Of a DNA stretch of 64,000 bases, positions 1 through 7,409 are shown piece by piece. Positions within the stretch are counted from its first letter, which is position 1. The number at the start of each line of letters is the position of its first letter. Position numbers and translations under genes: made by a program. The notes below the pieces were generated by a model. That model was not told the origin of the DNA. It saw nothing but the letters and a program-made list of their open reading frames with translations, and did no database searches. This stretch comes from Colimorpha_A sp900556615. Lineage in GTDB: Bacteria > Bacillota > Clostridia > Oscillospirales > CAG-272. The DNA lies in NCBI GenBank assembly GCA_963598415.1, contig CAVBUH010000042.1:85769-149768 (forward strand), in the 5' to 3' direction.

Positions 1-1
1 A

Positions 2-544
2 TGTCTCGAGCGTTTGTATGAGTTCAATTTAACTCGTCCGACAGAAACGGAAAAACGTCAGGCAATGTTAAAAGAGATGTTCGCGGAAATCGGTGACGGG
101 TGTTATATTGAACCTCCGCTTCATGCAAATTGGGGAGGATATCACGTTCATTTCGGAAGCTATGTTTATGCCAATTTTAATCTTACTCTGGTAGACGATA
201 CAGATATTTATGTGGGCGATCATACGATGTTCGGTCCGAATGTTACGGTCGCCGTAGCAGGTCATCCTATTCTGCCGGAGCTTCGTGAAAAATCATATCA
301 ATATAATGCTCCCGTTCATATAGGGAAAAATTGCTGGCTCGGAGCCGGCGTAATCGTGCTTCCCGGTATTACAATTGGAAATAATGCTGTTATTGGCGCG
401 GGTAGTATCGTAACAAAAAATATTCCCGACAATGTAGTTGCCGTTGGGAATCCCTGCCGGATTCTTCGTGAAATAGATGAACGTGATAGAATTTATTATT
501 TTAAAGACATGAAAATTAATTGGAATGATATAGGTTCGTATTAG
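2..544 (+). CDS. Maltose/galactoside O-acetyltransferase family, 5' end cut by window
   Basis: Cytoplasmic acetyl-CoA-dependent sugar O-acetyltransferase of the LacA/Maa left-handed beta-helix family. The reading frame is open from base 2, so the first residues lie outside the window; 180 codons remain of a family usually 183-205 long. Family hallmarks are visible: the N-terminal RLYEFN and KEMF segment, the hexapeptide repeats (IGKNCWLGAGVIVLPGITIG, then NNAVIGAGSIVTKNIPDN), the AGHP motif carrying the catalytic His, and the closing VGNPCRILREI. A TTG at 14 could be called as start but sits inside the conserved N-terminal domain, so truncation by the window edge is more likely. Substrate (maltose, galactoside or other sugar) cannot be told from sequence. 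Confidence 0.85.
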   Translation, partial: CLERLYEFNLTRPTETEKRQAMLKEMFAEIGDGCYIEPPLHANWGGYHVHFGSYVYANFNLTLVDDTDIYVGDHTMFGPNVTVAVAGHPILPELREKSYQYNAPVHIGKNCWLGAGVIVLPGITIGNNAVIGAGSIVTKNIPDNVVAVGNPCRILREIDERDRIYYFKDMKINWNDIGSY

Positions 545-767
545 TCTGCCGTTCGCAAAACTGTCTCATGTTTAGGGCAACACAATCGATAGGAAAGCTT
601 TTGTTTAAATAATTTAAATATTAGATAAATATTCTTGTTCCGACAGATTTCCAGACGGAAATGTGTTTACAGGACATGAAATATAAGAATCAACCGAAAC
701 ATATAGACTATTTATAAAGTACTCACTAAAAATTTACAGTTTATCGCAGCAAACAGCTTGATTACAC

Positions 768-814
768 AAACAGGTAACAACATAGAGAAGGGCTCTCCGT
801 GTTGTTGCCTGTTT
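768..814 (+). terminator. Terminator-like hairpin
   Basis: Arms 768-781 and 801-814 pair over 14 bp with one G-U pair; the loop holds a further AGAG/CTCT stem. It is followed by TACTTTTATTTG, a weak U-tract, so it could be an intrinsic terminator for the acetyltransferase transcript or a leader structure. Confidence 0.5.
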
Positions 815-882
815 TACTTTTATTTGTAATTGCTAAACAATCAAAAAACCAAAAGATAATTTTGAAATTAACCAAAGGAATC

Positions 883-939
883 GAATTAACAAAACTCAAA
901 CAATTCTCAAAAATTTTAAAAACATCCACTCTGTAAAAT
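883..939 (+). promoter_or_regulatory. Promoter with ACAAAAC direct-repeat box (copy 1)
   Basis: GAATTAACAAAAC-T-CAAACAA lies at 883-903, giving ACAAAAC at 889 and ACAA at 900, an 11-bp period. The extended -10 hexamer TAAAAT begins at 934, 51 bp after the box start. The same 21-mer with one mismatch, at the same 51-bp distance to a -10, precedes the gene at 1711, and related repeats precede the response regulator gene. An 11-bp direct repeat is typical of OmpR/PhoB-type regulator sites; that this cluster's regulator binds here is inference. Confidence 0.45.
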
Positions 940-991
940 GAAATCATAAAGTCAAAAGATTGCACCATAGCCAGAAAAGGAGAAAAATAAA

Positions 992-1228
992 ATGGCTAAG
1001 AAAATTGCAGATGTAAATGAAAAGATCGCAGAGACCGTAGTTGAGGGTTACAAGAAGATCGAAACCGGCGTAGTGGAAGGCTACAAAAAAATTGAAACCG
1101 GCGCTGTCGAGGGCTTTAAGAAAGCTTCCGACAAAGCTGTTGAGGTTCTCTTTGCAAAAGAGGGAGAAACCGTAGAAGAAGCAAAAGCACGCCTCAGAGG
1201 TGAAACTTCCGATGACAGTGAAAATTGA
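992..1228 (+). CDS. Small amphipathic-helix protein with 11-residue repeats
   Basis: A 78-residue protein of unknown function. Three consecutive 11-residue units are visible at residues 16-48 (VVEGYKKIETG, VVEGYKKIETG, AVEGFKKASDK), flanked by more helix-forming sequence and an acidic tail (SDDSEN). Eleven-residue periodicity with Lys/Glu and hydrophobic positions is the signature of long amphipathic helices that lie on membranes, as in LEA group 3 proteins and synucleins; applying that here is inference. No signal peptide or Cys. Start ATG has AAAAGGAG upstream. It begins a run of small membrane-related genes and has its own promoter with a direct-repeat box. I do not recognise a named family. 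Confidence 0.75.
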   Translation: MAKKIADVNEKIAETVVEGYKKIETGVVEGYKKIETGAVEGFKKASDKAVEVLFAKEGETVEEAKARLRGETSDDSEN

Positions 1229-1243
1229 AGGGAGACAACGCAA

Positions 1244-1615
1244 ATGACATTCCAATATACCTACTCGGCTCCCGTGAACAAGGAAGTCGAACAAATTAGA
1301 AACAAGTATCTGCCGCAGGAGGTAGATAAATTCAGTGAACTGAAGAAGCTGGATTATAAAGTTCAGTCCGCAGGAATTGCGGAGTCCCTCGCCGTTGGCA
1401 TCATCGGATGTCTTATCTTCGGCATTGCGATGTGTATGGGGCTTGACGTGATCGGTGGCGGGATGATCTTTGCCGTTATCCTTGGAATTATCGGAGTAAT
1501 TGTAATGCTGCCTGCTTATCCGGTTTACCTCAAGGTGTCCCGAAAGGTAAAAGAGAAATATACACCGCAAATCCTTGCGATTGCCGATGAGATTCAGAAT
1601 GGCAATCGGAATTAA
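1244..1615 (+). CDS. Two-helix membrane protein, paralogue 1 of 3
   Basis: A 123-residue protein of unknown function: soluble N-terminal segment beginning MTFQYTYSAP with charged helix (EQIRNKYLPQEVDKFSELKKLD), two transmembrane helices at about 47-70 and 75-96, and a basic, cytoplasmic-looking C-terminal helix. It lies 15 bp after the 11-mer repeat gene, with GGGAG before the ATG, so the two are probably co-transcribed. Paralogues are at 1711-2079 and 10969-11379; all share the x-IR-x-x-Y start, the L-x-x-LD-x-x-V motif before the first helix and the YP-x-Y motif after the second. Three copies bracket the ABC/two-component cluster, suggesting a linked envelope function (inference). Confidence 0.75.
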   Translation: MTFQYTYSAPVNKEVEQIRNKYLPQEVDKFSELKKLDYKVQSAGIAESLAVGIIGCLIFGIAMCMGLDVIGGGMIFAVILGIIGVIVMLPAYPVYLKVSRKVKEKYTPQILAIADEIQNGNRN

Positions 1616-1671
1616 CAAAACGCAAACAAAACACGAATATTTCAAAAACACGGGGCTGTTAGAATACAGCC
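1609..1671 (+). promoter_or_regulatory. Promoter with direct-repeat box (copy 2) and hairpin
   Basis: GAATTAACAAAAC-G-CAAACAA at 1609-1629 continues to AAC, so ACAAAAC occurs at 1615 and 1626 (11-bp period). A -10-like TAGAAT preceded by TGT starts at 1660, 51 bp after the box start, as in copy 1. A small hairpin GGCTGT-TAGAAT-ACAGCC (1654-1671) places the -10 in its loop and could also be a dyad operator. Confidence 0.45.
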
Positions 1672-1710
1672 ATAAGATAAAACAAAATCAATATGAAAGA
1701 GGTAATCATT

Positions 1711-2079
1711 ATGAATAGAAACGATCAGGAATTTCTTGTACAGAAGATCCGTACACAGTACACCGAAAAGCAGGCAACCGAATTGGATGCCCTGCGTGAG
1801 TTAGATGCAAAGGTAAAGCGTCCAGCCAATGTCTTCGCTTATATATTCGGAACAATCAGCGCCATTATTATGGGCGCAGGCATGAGCCTTGTTATGACCG
1901 ACATCGGTGCTATAATCGGCGTAACGAAGCCTATGATTCCCGGTATTGTGATCGGTGTTATCGGTATGGTGATGGCGCTGATCAATTATCCTATGTACAA
2001 GGGCATCCTCGGTTCTCGCAGAAAGAAGTATGCGGAGCAGATTATGAAGCTCAGCGATAAGATTATGGGCAACCGCTGA
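1711..2079 (+). CDS. Two-helix membrane protein, paralogue 2 of 3
   Basis: A 122-residue protein with charged N-terminal helix (QKIRTQYTEKQATELDALRE), two transmembrane helices (about 40-65 and 75-98) separated by a short loop, and a basic C-terminal helix. I start it at 1711 because AAAGAGG at 1696-1702 is well placed for that ATG; an in-frame ATG at 1693 would overlap this site. Closest in its helix 1 region (IIMGAGMSLVMTD) to the third paralogue (LIMGTGMSLIMTE). It has a separate promoter and is followed directly by the HD-domain gene. Function unknown; no catalytic motif. Confidence 0.75.
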   Translation: MNRNDQEFLVQKIRTQYTEKQATELDALRELDAKVKRPANVFAYIFGTISAIIMGAGMSLVMTDIGAIIGVTKPMIPGIVIGVIGMVMALINYPMYKGILGSRRKKYAEQIMKLSDKIMGNR

Positions 2080-2604
2080 ATGTCAAAGATTACTATGGCG
2101 TCCTTCTATGACTTAATAAACGAGATCATAAATACAAGCGATTTTCGCAAAATGCAGACATATAAACATCATCTGCACGGGAGTACCTATGAACATTCCG
2201 TAAGGGTTGCTTATTTGTGCTATCAGCACTACTGCAAACACAATAGCAAGGTGAACTTGAAGGAACTACTCCGAGGAGCGCTGCTTCACGATTATTTTCT
2301 GTATGACAGACACGATAAAATCAATGGAAATCATATAAATGGGTTGATACATTGTTATACCCATCCGAAGCGAGCGCTCGAAAATGCACTAACAGCATAT
2401 TCCAATTTGACAGAGGTAGAACAGGACACAATCAAAAGGCATATGTTTCCGTTAACACCTATTCCGCCCAGAACACGGTGCGGTTGGCTGGTTTGCTTTT
2501 ACGACAAGGTAGCTGCTGTTACGGAATATTGCAATGGTGGCAAATGGAATTTACCTATACTTTGTAGCATCACACCATATAATTCAAAGCAACAGTTAAA
2601 ATAA
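2080..2604 (+). CDS. HD-domain phosphohydrolase-like protein
   Basis: A 174-residue soluble protein with a complete HD metal-binding pattern: His in HLHGSTYEHSVRVAY, the HD pair in RGALLHDYFLYD and a final Asp in CFYDKVAA. HD proteins hydrolyse phosphate esters such as nucleotides or second messengers; the substrate here is unknown. The ATG follows the stop of the preceding gene immediately, so translation is probably coupled. The last ~20 residues look unrelated to the domain, and a miniature inverted-repeat element begins 6 bp after the stop, so the original C-terminus may have been altered by that insertion; I cannot show this. Confidence 0.8.
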   Translation: MSKITMASFYDLINEIINTSDFRKMQTYKHHLHGSTYEHSVRVAYLCYQHYCKHNSKVNLKELLRGALLHDYFLYDRHDKINGNHINGLIHCYTHPKRALENALTAYSNLTEVEQDTIKRHMFPLTPIPPRTRCGWLVCFYDKVAAVTEYCNGGKWNLPILCSITPYNSKQQLK

Positions 2605-2610
2605 AGAATA

Positions 2611-2770
2611 GGGCATCTCTAAAAATTCACTGCCCAAATCCGGCTCGATCTGTTTTCCATCATTTGTCACAAAAATTCTTGATAGATGGATACTCTGTCT
2701 GCGGAATTTTTGTTTAGACTGACGAAAAAATCTCTTTGCCGTCTATGTACATTGAATTATTAGAGGTCCC
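2611..2770. mobile_element. 160-bp MITE-like element in a TA site
   Basis: Ends are inverted repeats: GGGCATCTCTAAAAATTC at the left, and GGGACCTCTAATAATTC reading inward from the right. TA flanks both sides (2609-2610 and 2771-2772), consistent with a TA target duplication. No coding capacity. It sits between the HD gene and the promoter of the next gene. One copy in the window. Confidence 0.6.
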
Positions 2771-2852
2771 TAATATCAATTTCCAAACAGATATAAAAAA
2801 TCAGATAATAACATTTTAGAAACATATTGTAATTATTTTTCAAACATTGGGT

Positions 2853-2861
2853 TGTTATAAT
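2853..2861 (+). promoter_or_regulatory. Extended -10 promoter
   Basis: TG-T-TATAAT with the hexamer at 2856-2861, 39 bp before the gene at 2900. No good -35, which suits an extended -10 or activator-dependent promoter. An inverted repeat GGTTG-TTATAAT-CAACC surrounds the hexamer. Confidence 0.5.
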
Positions 2862-2899
2862 CAACCTATAAAATAAAAACAAAAAGGAGACAGAGAACA

Positions 2900-3148
2900 A
2901 TGAGTGAATTTTTTAAGAAAGCATTTCAGGACATGAAAGAAAACGCTAAGGCACAGCATGAGGTCGATAAGGCACAATTTGAAGCTGTGAAGGCAGAAAG
3001 CAAGGCACAGTGGGAAGAAGCAAAGATGACCCCTGCCGGTGTCCAGGCTAAGATGCAGGATGAACGTGACGCTCAGATTGCAGAGGCAAAGGCCCGCACT
3101 GCTGCTGCTCAGGAACGCATTGACCTTGCGAAATCCAGACAGAAATAA
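2900..3148 (+). CDS. Small charged helical (coiled-coil) protein
   Basis: An 82-residue, highly charged and Ala-rich protein that should be almost wholly helical, with a break at TPAGVQ (about residues 45-50). AQ/AE-rich heptads (KAQFEAVKAESKAQWEEAK; IAEAKARTAAAQERIDLAK) suggest a coiled coil or a membrane-surface helix. No signal peptide, Cys or catalytic motif. AAAGGAG precedes the ATG. It has its own promoter and a strong terminator, so it is a monocistron inside the stress-like cluster. Function unknown; resemblance to the first small gene is in composition and setting, not in clear homology. Confidence 0.7.
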   Translation: MSEFFKKAFQDMKENAKAQHEVDKAQFEAVKAESKAQWEEAKMTPAGVQAKMQDERDAQIAEAKARTAAAQERIDLAKSRQK

Positions 3149-3157
3149 TGTAGTGCA

Positions 3158-3187
3158 AAAAGCGAGGCGGAAAATCGTCTCGCTTTT
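3158..3187 (+). terminator. Intrinsic terminator
   Basis: 12-bp stem (3158-3169 with 3176-3187, one G-U pair), 6-base loop GAAAAT, right arm ending in TTTT. It ends the small coiled-coil gene just before the cardiolipin synthase ribosome binding site. Confidence 0.75.
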
Positions 3188-3208
3188 CGGCTATGTGTGG
3201 AGGTATCT

Positions 3209-4774
3209 GTGAAACGAAAATATAGTTATCAGGCGGGTGAAAAAATAATTGAAAAGGAGTACCAATATATCCCCTTTCGTTATATCCTTGCTGTCCTTAT
3301 TATCTTGCTGGAGGTGTTGGCGGTTATTGGTATCGTAGTGGCATTATGTTACTATGTTCCTTATTTTTACCTTGCAGCGTGGGCAACAGAAATCTTCTGC
3401 GTTATTAGAATTATTGCATCGGATGATAATCCGGATTATAAGGTGCCGTGGTTGTTATTCGTGTTGATCATTCCCATAGTTGGGTTTATGCTCTACTTTA
3501 TGTTCTATTCCAGAACCTTGCAGAACAAGTTTGTAAAACGGCTTGCTGCATTGAAAAACATGGGCTATAAAAAAGATGATTCGGTACTATTTTCTGAATT
3601 ACACAGGGAAAATCCAGTTGCCGCGTCTCAGGCCAAAATGCTTTGCAATATCGCGGAATGTTCTATCTTTACGAACACAAAGCTGAAGTATTTTCCCCTT
3701 GGTGAAGATATGCACACTCGGCTTCTTGAGGATTTGCGTAGTGCTGAAAAATTCATCTATATGGAATACTTCATCATCGAGGAAGGAAAGCTTTGGAATT
3801 CCATTTTGGATATTCTGAAAGAGAAGGCCACGCAGGGCGTGGACGTGAAGGTGGTATATGATGACATCGGATGTATGATGACGCTACCGGGAAATTACCA
3901 TACAATTTTGAAATCCTGTGGAATCCATGCTACACCGTTTTCCCTACTAAAGGGTAATGCTGACAGCGAGTTTAATAACCGCAGTCACCGCAAGATCACA
4001 GTCATAGACGGCAAGGTTGGTTATACCGGCGGCATTAACCTTGCTGATGAATATATCAATGCGGTAGTCAAGCACGGTCATTGGAAAGATACTGCCATTC
4101 GCTTGGAGGGCGAGGCAGTATGGGAACTGACCAAGTTGTTTTTGATTGATTACGGTATCAATGTAAGAAAGATGCCGGAAATCAAAGCGGGGCTATTCCC
4201 AACACAAAGCGGCATCAAGGAGGACGGATATATTATTCCCTTCGGCGATGGTCCGCATCCGCTGTATGAACGTAGAGTCGGAAAAAGCGTCATCCAAAAT
4301 ATGCTGAACAGCGCAACGGAATATATGTGGATGACAACGCCTTATCTTATCATTGATAACGACCTGTGTACCAGCATTGAGAACGCAGCACTCCGAGGTG
4401 TGGATGTTCGTATTATCGTGCCTCATATTCCCGACAAGAAGCTGATTTTTGCTATGACGCAAAGCTATTACCACCGCCTTATGAAAGCGGGCGTAAAAAT
4501 CTACGAGTATGAGCCGGGATTCATTCACGCAAAATCTTACCTTACGGACGACAAATATGCAATGATCGGAACGATCAATCTGGACTACCGCAGTCTTGTT
4601 CATCACTTTGAAAACGGCGTATGGATGTATCGTACTGGGTTGATTAAGAATTTAAAAAATGACATTATCGATACGATGGGGAAATCCATTACGGTGACAA
4701 GGGATATGCTGAAAACAAATCTTTTACAGCGATTTATTTGTGCGGTTGTACGAATATTCGCACCGATGCTTTAA
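3209..4774 (+). CDS. cls: Cardiolipin synthase (two PLD domains)
   Basis: Membrane phospholipase-D-type synthase joining two phosphatidylglycerols into cardiolipin. The 521-residue length fits bacterial Cls. Two N-terminal transmembrane helices (about 25-50 and 58-100, with the usual PWLLFVLIIPIVG segment) are followed by two HKD motifs: HRKITVIDG near residue 260 and HAKSYLTDD near 440, each followed by the GG/GTIN-type Asn/Ser region. I choose GTG 3209 because GGAGG at 3199-3203 is spaced for it; an in-frame GTG at 3197 overlaps that site. It is followed 17 bp later by the ABC operon. A cardiolipin synthase beside stress-type ABC transporters suggests membrane remodelling (inference). Confidence 0.92.
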   Translation: MKRKYSYQAGEKIIEKEYQYIPFRYILAVLIILLEVLAVIGIVVALCYYVPYFYLAAWATEIFCVIRIIASDDNPDYKVPWLLFVLIIPIVGFMLYFMFYSRTLQNKFVKRLAALKNMGYKKDDSVLFSELHRENPVAASQAKMLCNIAECSIFTNTKLKYFPLGEDMHTRLLEDLRSAEKFIYMEYFIIEEGKLWNSILDILKEKATQGVDVKVVYDDIGCMMTLPGNYHTILKSCGIHATPFSLLKGNADSEFNNRSHRKITVIDGKVGYTGGINLADEYINAVVKHGHWKDTAIRLEGEAVWELTKLFLIDYGINVRKMPEIKAGLFPTQSGIKEDGYIIPFGDGPHPLYERRVGKSVIQNMLNSATEYMWMTTPYLIIDNDLCTSIENAALRGVDVRIIVPHIPDKKLIFAMTQSYYHRLMKAGVKIYEYEPGFIHAKSYLTDDKYAMIGTINLDYRSLVHHFENGVWMYRTGLIKNLKNDIIDTMGKSITVTRDMLKTNLLQRFICAVVRIFAPML

Positions 4775-4791
4775 GAAAAGGAGAAAAATAA

Positions 4792-5694
4792 ATGAACGCT
4801 ATTGAAATACGAAATCTATCAAAAAGCTTTCGTGGGCTTTACGCTGTAGATCATTTGAATATGACCGTGCCTGTCGGTTCAATTTACGGTTTTATCGGTG
4901 AGAACGGCAGTGGCAAGTCCACAACGATGAAGCTGCTTTGCGGTCATCTGGTGGCAAATGAAGGCGAAATTAAATTGTTTAACAGGGAGCATACTGATCC
5001 AGGTGTGAGAGTGAGAGTCGGTGCATTGATAGAAGATCCCGGCTGTTTTCCCGGATCAAGCGTGTATCAAAACTTAAAAATGCAATGTATCAATCTCGGC
5101 ATCAAAAATGCCGATGAGGAAATTCACCGTGTGCTTGAAATCGTACGTATGGAGGACTCGGCGAACATTAAATTTAAGTCCTGCTCTCTCGGTATGAAGC
5201 AGCGCATCGGCATTGCAATGGCACTCCTTGGTGATCCTGCTCTGCTCATTCTTGACGAGCCTATTAACGGATTGGATACTGACGGTATGCGCATTATGCG
5301 TGAGATCCTTATGGATATTACGAAAAAATATGGCTGTACCGTTCTCATTTCCTCCCATATTCTCGGTGAGCTGGAGAAAATCGCTACCCACTACGGCATT
5401 ATTCGTCAGGGCAAAATGATGATGGAACTCTCGGCAAAGGATATGGATAACAGAGCACAGGTTTTCGTATCGCTGAAAACAAAGGATATACAGGGCGCAA
5501 AAGCTGTTCTTGCTAAAAAGTTTACGGATGTTCGGGAAGAAGAGGAATATATCCGTGTTTACGATGCGGATGATACGGCTGAGATCGTTGATTACTTAAT
5601 GAAAAACGGTCATGTTGTCAGCGAGATCAAAAAGAATAAAATCGGTCTCACCGAATACTATATCGAGATGATGTCGGCAAAGGAGGAAAAATAA
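4792..5694 (+). CDS. ABC transporter ATPase, first pair
   Basis: A 300-residue ATP-binding subunit of the BcrA/LanF-like drug and peptide export group. Walker A GENGSGKST (about 37-45), signature SLGMKQR (about 132) and Walker B LLILDEPINGLD (about 149-160) are all present, followed by the SSHIL switch. The degenerate signature (SLGMKQR instead of LSGGQ) is usual for this group. It has a C-terminal extension of ~80 residues. AAAGGAG precedes ATG. It is followed after one base by its permease. Its closest relative here is the ATPase at 6511 (near-identical motif blocks), so the two ATPase/permease pairs arose by tandem duplication. Substrate unknown; lantibiotic or bacitracin-type resistance is possible. 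Confidence 0.9.
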   Translation: MNAIEIRNLSKSFRGLYAVDHLNMTVPVGSIYGFIGENGSGKSTTMKLLCGHLVANEGEIKLFNREHTDPGVRVRVGALIEDPGCFPGSSVYQNLKMQCINLGIKNADEEIHRVLEIVRMEDSANIKFKSCSLGMKQRIGIAMALLGDPALLILDEPINGLDTDGMRIMREILMDITKKYGCTVLISSHILGELEKIATHYGIIRQGKMMMELSAKDMDNRAQVFVSLKTKDIQGAKAVLAKKFTDVREEEEYIRVYDADDTAEIVDYLMKNGHVVSEIKKNKIGLTEYYIEMMSAKEEK

Positions 5695-5695
5695 A

Positions 5696-6499
5696 ATGAC
5701 AAAAGAAGTGAAATTCAAAAATCCCAGCTTCGCACAGCGCATCAAGGGTATGCTTGGCGTAGACTTCTACCGCCTATTCCACACGCCGATGTTTTATATC
5801 TTCCTCGGTATTGCCGCTATCATTCCGGCACTCGTATCTATGGGTGGTGGCGAAGGAGCCTCTATATATACAACCGCATGGCAGATTATTGCCGCATCCG
5901 AGCCGCTTTACGTTGTAAAGGGCATTGCGGATTATGCCAACATGAATATGGTCTTTATTTTCGGTGGTATTATGGTTTCTATTTTTATCGGCCATGATTA
6001 TAAAAGCGGCTATGTAAAACAGCTATTTACCACACATGCCAAAAAGCAAGACTACATGCTTTCCAAGGCACTGGTCAGCGCCTTTGCCATGGCGTGTATG
6101 TGTGTAACTTATTTGATCGGTGGAACGGTTTCCGGACTTCTTTCCGGTCTTTCTCTGAAAGTAAATGTGGGTTCGTTGATAATTGCGATTTTGAGCAAGA
6201 TGGTCATGAGCCTCGGCTGGGCAAGCCTTTATACCTTTCTCAATGTCATTTTCAGAAGATATTTTGGAATTTCAATTGCATCCTCCTTCTTCTTTGGAAC
6301 AGGTATTTTGATTATCGGTGTGGCGGCTATTTTAGGAAACACTTCAATTTTGAACATTTTCCTCTACGGTTCTTCCGTATATGCCTGCCTGTCCGCAACG
6401 CCTTTGACATTGGTAGTTTGCGTTGTTTGCTCAGTCTCGTGGGCGGTCATCTATAATCTGCTGGGTACGCACATTTTGAATAAGAGTGATGTATATTAA
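5696..6499 (+). CDS. ABC-2 type permease, first pair
   Basis: A 267-residue integral membrane protein with about six transmembrane helices and a cytoplasmic N-terminus (KNPSFAQRIKGMLGVDFYRLF). GGAGG precedes its ATG and it starts one base after the ATPase stop. The segment GHDYKSGYVKQLFTTHAKKQDYMLSKALVSA, between helices 2 and 3, has a counterpart in the second permease (SEDFKSGYAKNLFTVRAKKGDYVISKT...), so the two are paralogues. It forms the membrane channel for the ATPase at 4792. No substrate-specific feature is evident. Confidence 0.88.
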   Translation: MTKEVKFKNPSFAQRIKGMLGVDFYRLFHTPMFYIFLGIAAIIPALVSMGGGEGASIYTTAWQIIAASEPLYVVKGIADYANMNMVFIFGGIMVSIFIGHDYKSGYVKQLFTTHAKKQDYMLSKALVSAFAMACMCVTYLIGGTVSGLLSGLSLKVNVGSLIIAILSKMVMSLGWASLYTFLNVIFRRYFGISIASSFFFGTGILIIGVAAILGNTSILNIFLYGSSVYACLSATPLTLVVCVVCSVSWAVIYNLLGTHILNKSDVY

Positions 6500-6510
6500 G
6501 GGGTGTCACG

Positions 6511-7407
6511 ATGAACGCAGTTGAAATTAAAAATCTTTCTAAAAATTTTGGTTCAAAACAGGCTGTTTGCGGTCTTGATATGACGGTTCCAATGGGTGCG
6601 ATCTACGGCTTTATCGGTGAAAACGGCTCCGGTAAGTCCACCACAGAGAAGATGATCTGTGGTCTGATTCCCGTAAGTGGCGGTTCTATCAAGCTGTACG
6701 GAAAGAATTATACAGATCAGTCAGTGAGAGCGAAGATTGGCGTACTGATCGAAACACCCGGCTGTTTCCCCAATCTGACTGTTTGGGACAATATGATGCT
6801 TCAGGCGGCAAACCTTGGCATTTCCGATGCGGAAAAAGAAATCGTTAAGATGCTGAAAACGGTCAGAATGGAGGGGGCGGCAGGAAATAAATTCAAAAAC
6901 TGTTCTCTCGGTATGAAGCAGAGGGTTGGCATTGCTATGGCATTGCTGGGCAATCCAAAACTACTTGTTCTGGACGAGCCTATCAACGGTTTGGATGCAG
7001 ATGGTATGCGTATTATGCGTGAAGTGCTGACAGATTTGAGTAAAAACGGCACAACCATTCTCATTTCTTCTCATATTCTCGGTGAGCTTGAAAAGATAGC
7101 CACCCACTACGGTATTATTCGTGGCGGTAAACTGCTGTGTGAAATGACCGCCGAAGAACTTGAAAACTCCTGCCGTGTCTATGTGGCGCTGACAACGGCG
7201 GAAATGAACCGCAGCAAAATGCTTCTCTGTTGTAAATACTCTCGTGTGGAAGAAGATGAAGAAGGCTTTATACGTGTTTACGATTTGACAACTCCGGAAG
7301 AGATCGTGACATATCTATACGAAAACGGAATTTGTGTTACGGAAATAAGAACGAATAAGATCGCTCTGGAAGAATACTATATTGATCTTATGAAGGGAGG
7401 CAAATAA
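6511..7407 (+). CDS. ABC transporter ATPase, second pair
   Basis: A 298-residue ATPase with Walker A GENGSGKST, signature SLGMKQR, Walker B LLVLDEPINGLD and SSHIL switch at almost the same positions as the ATPase at 4792. GGGGTG lies just before the ATG. It is 11 bp after the first permease and 2 bp before its own permease, so all four subunits share one transcript. The two ATPases may act as two homologous transporters or pair within one heteromeric complex; sequence does not decide this. Confidence 0.9.
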   Translation: MNAVEIKNLSKNFGSKQAVCGLDMTVPMGAIYGFIGENGSGKSTTEKMICGLIPVSGGSIKLYGKNYTDQSVRAKIGVLIETPGCFPNLTVWDNMMLQAANLGISDAEKEIVKMLKTVRMEGAAGNKFKNCSLGMKQRVGIAMALLGNPKLLVLDEPINGLDADGMRIMREVLTDLSKNGTTILISSHILGELEKIATHYGIIRGGKLLCEMTAEELENSCRVYVALTTAEMNRSKMLLCCKYSRVEEDEEGFIRVYDLTTPEEIVTYLYENGICVTEIRTNKIALEEYYIDLMKGGK

Positions 7408-7409
7408 TC

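Larger units (their letters stand above)
545..991. other. 447-bp intergenic region with hairpin and promoter
   Basis: No gene seen. It contains a 14-bp hairpin at 768-814, a direct-repeat box at 883-903 and an extended -10 (TG-T-AAAAT, hexamer TAAAAT at 934-939) serving the small gene at 992. The rest is AT-rich without recognised motifs. Confidence 0.6.

Noticed and set aside
944..1651. Minus-strand 235-codon frame
   Set aside because: It opposes two plus-strand genes that have ribosome binding sites, a promoter and paralogues; the translation looks unlike a protein family.
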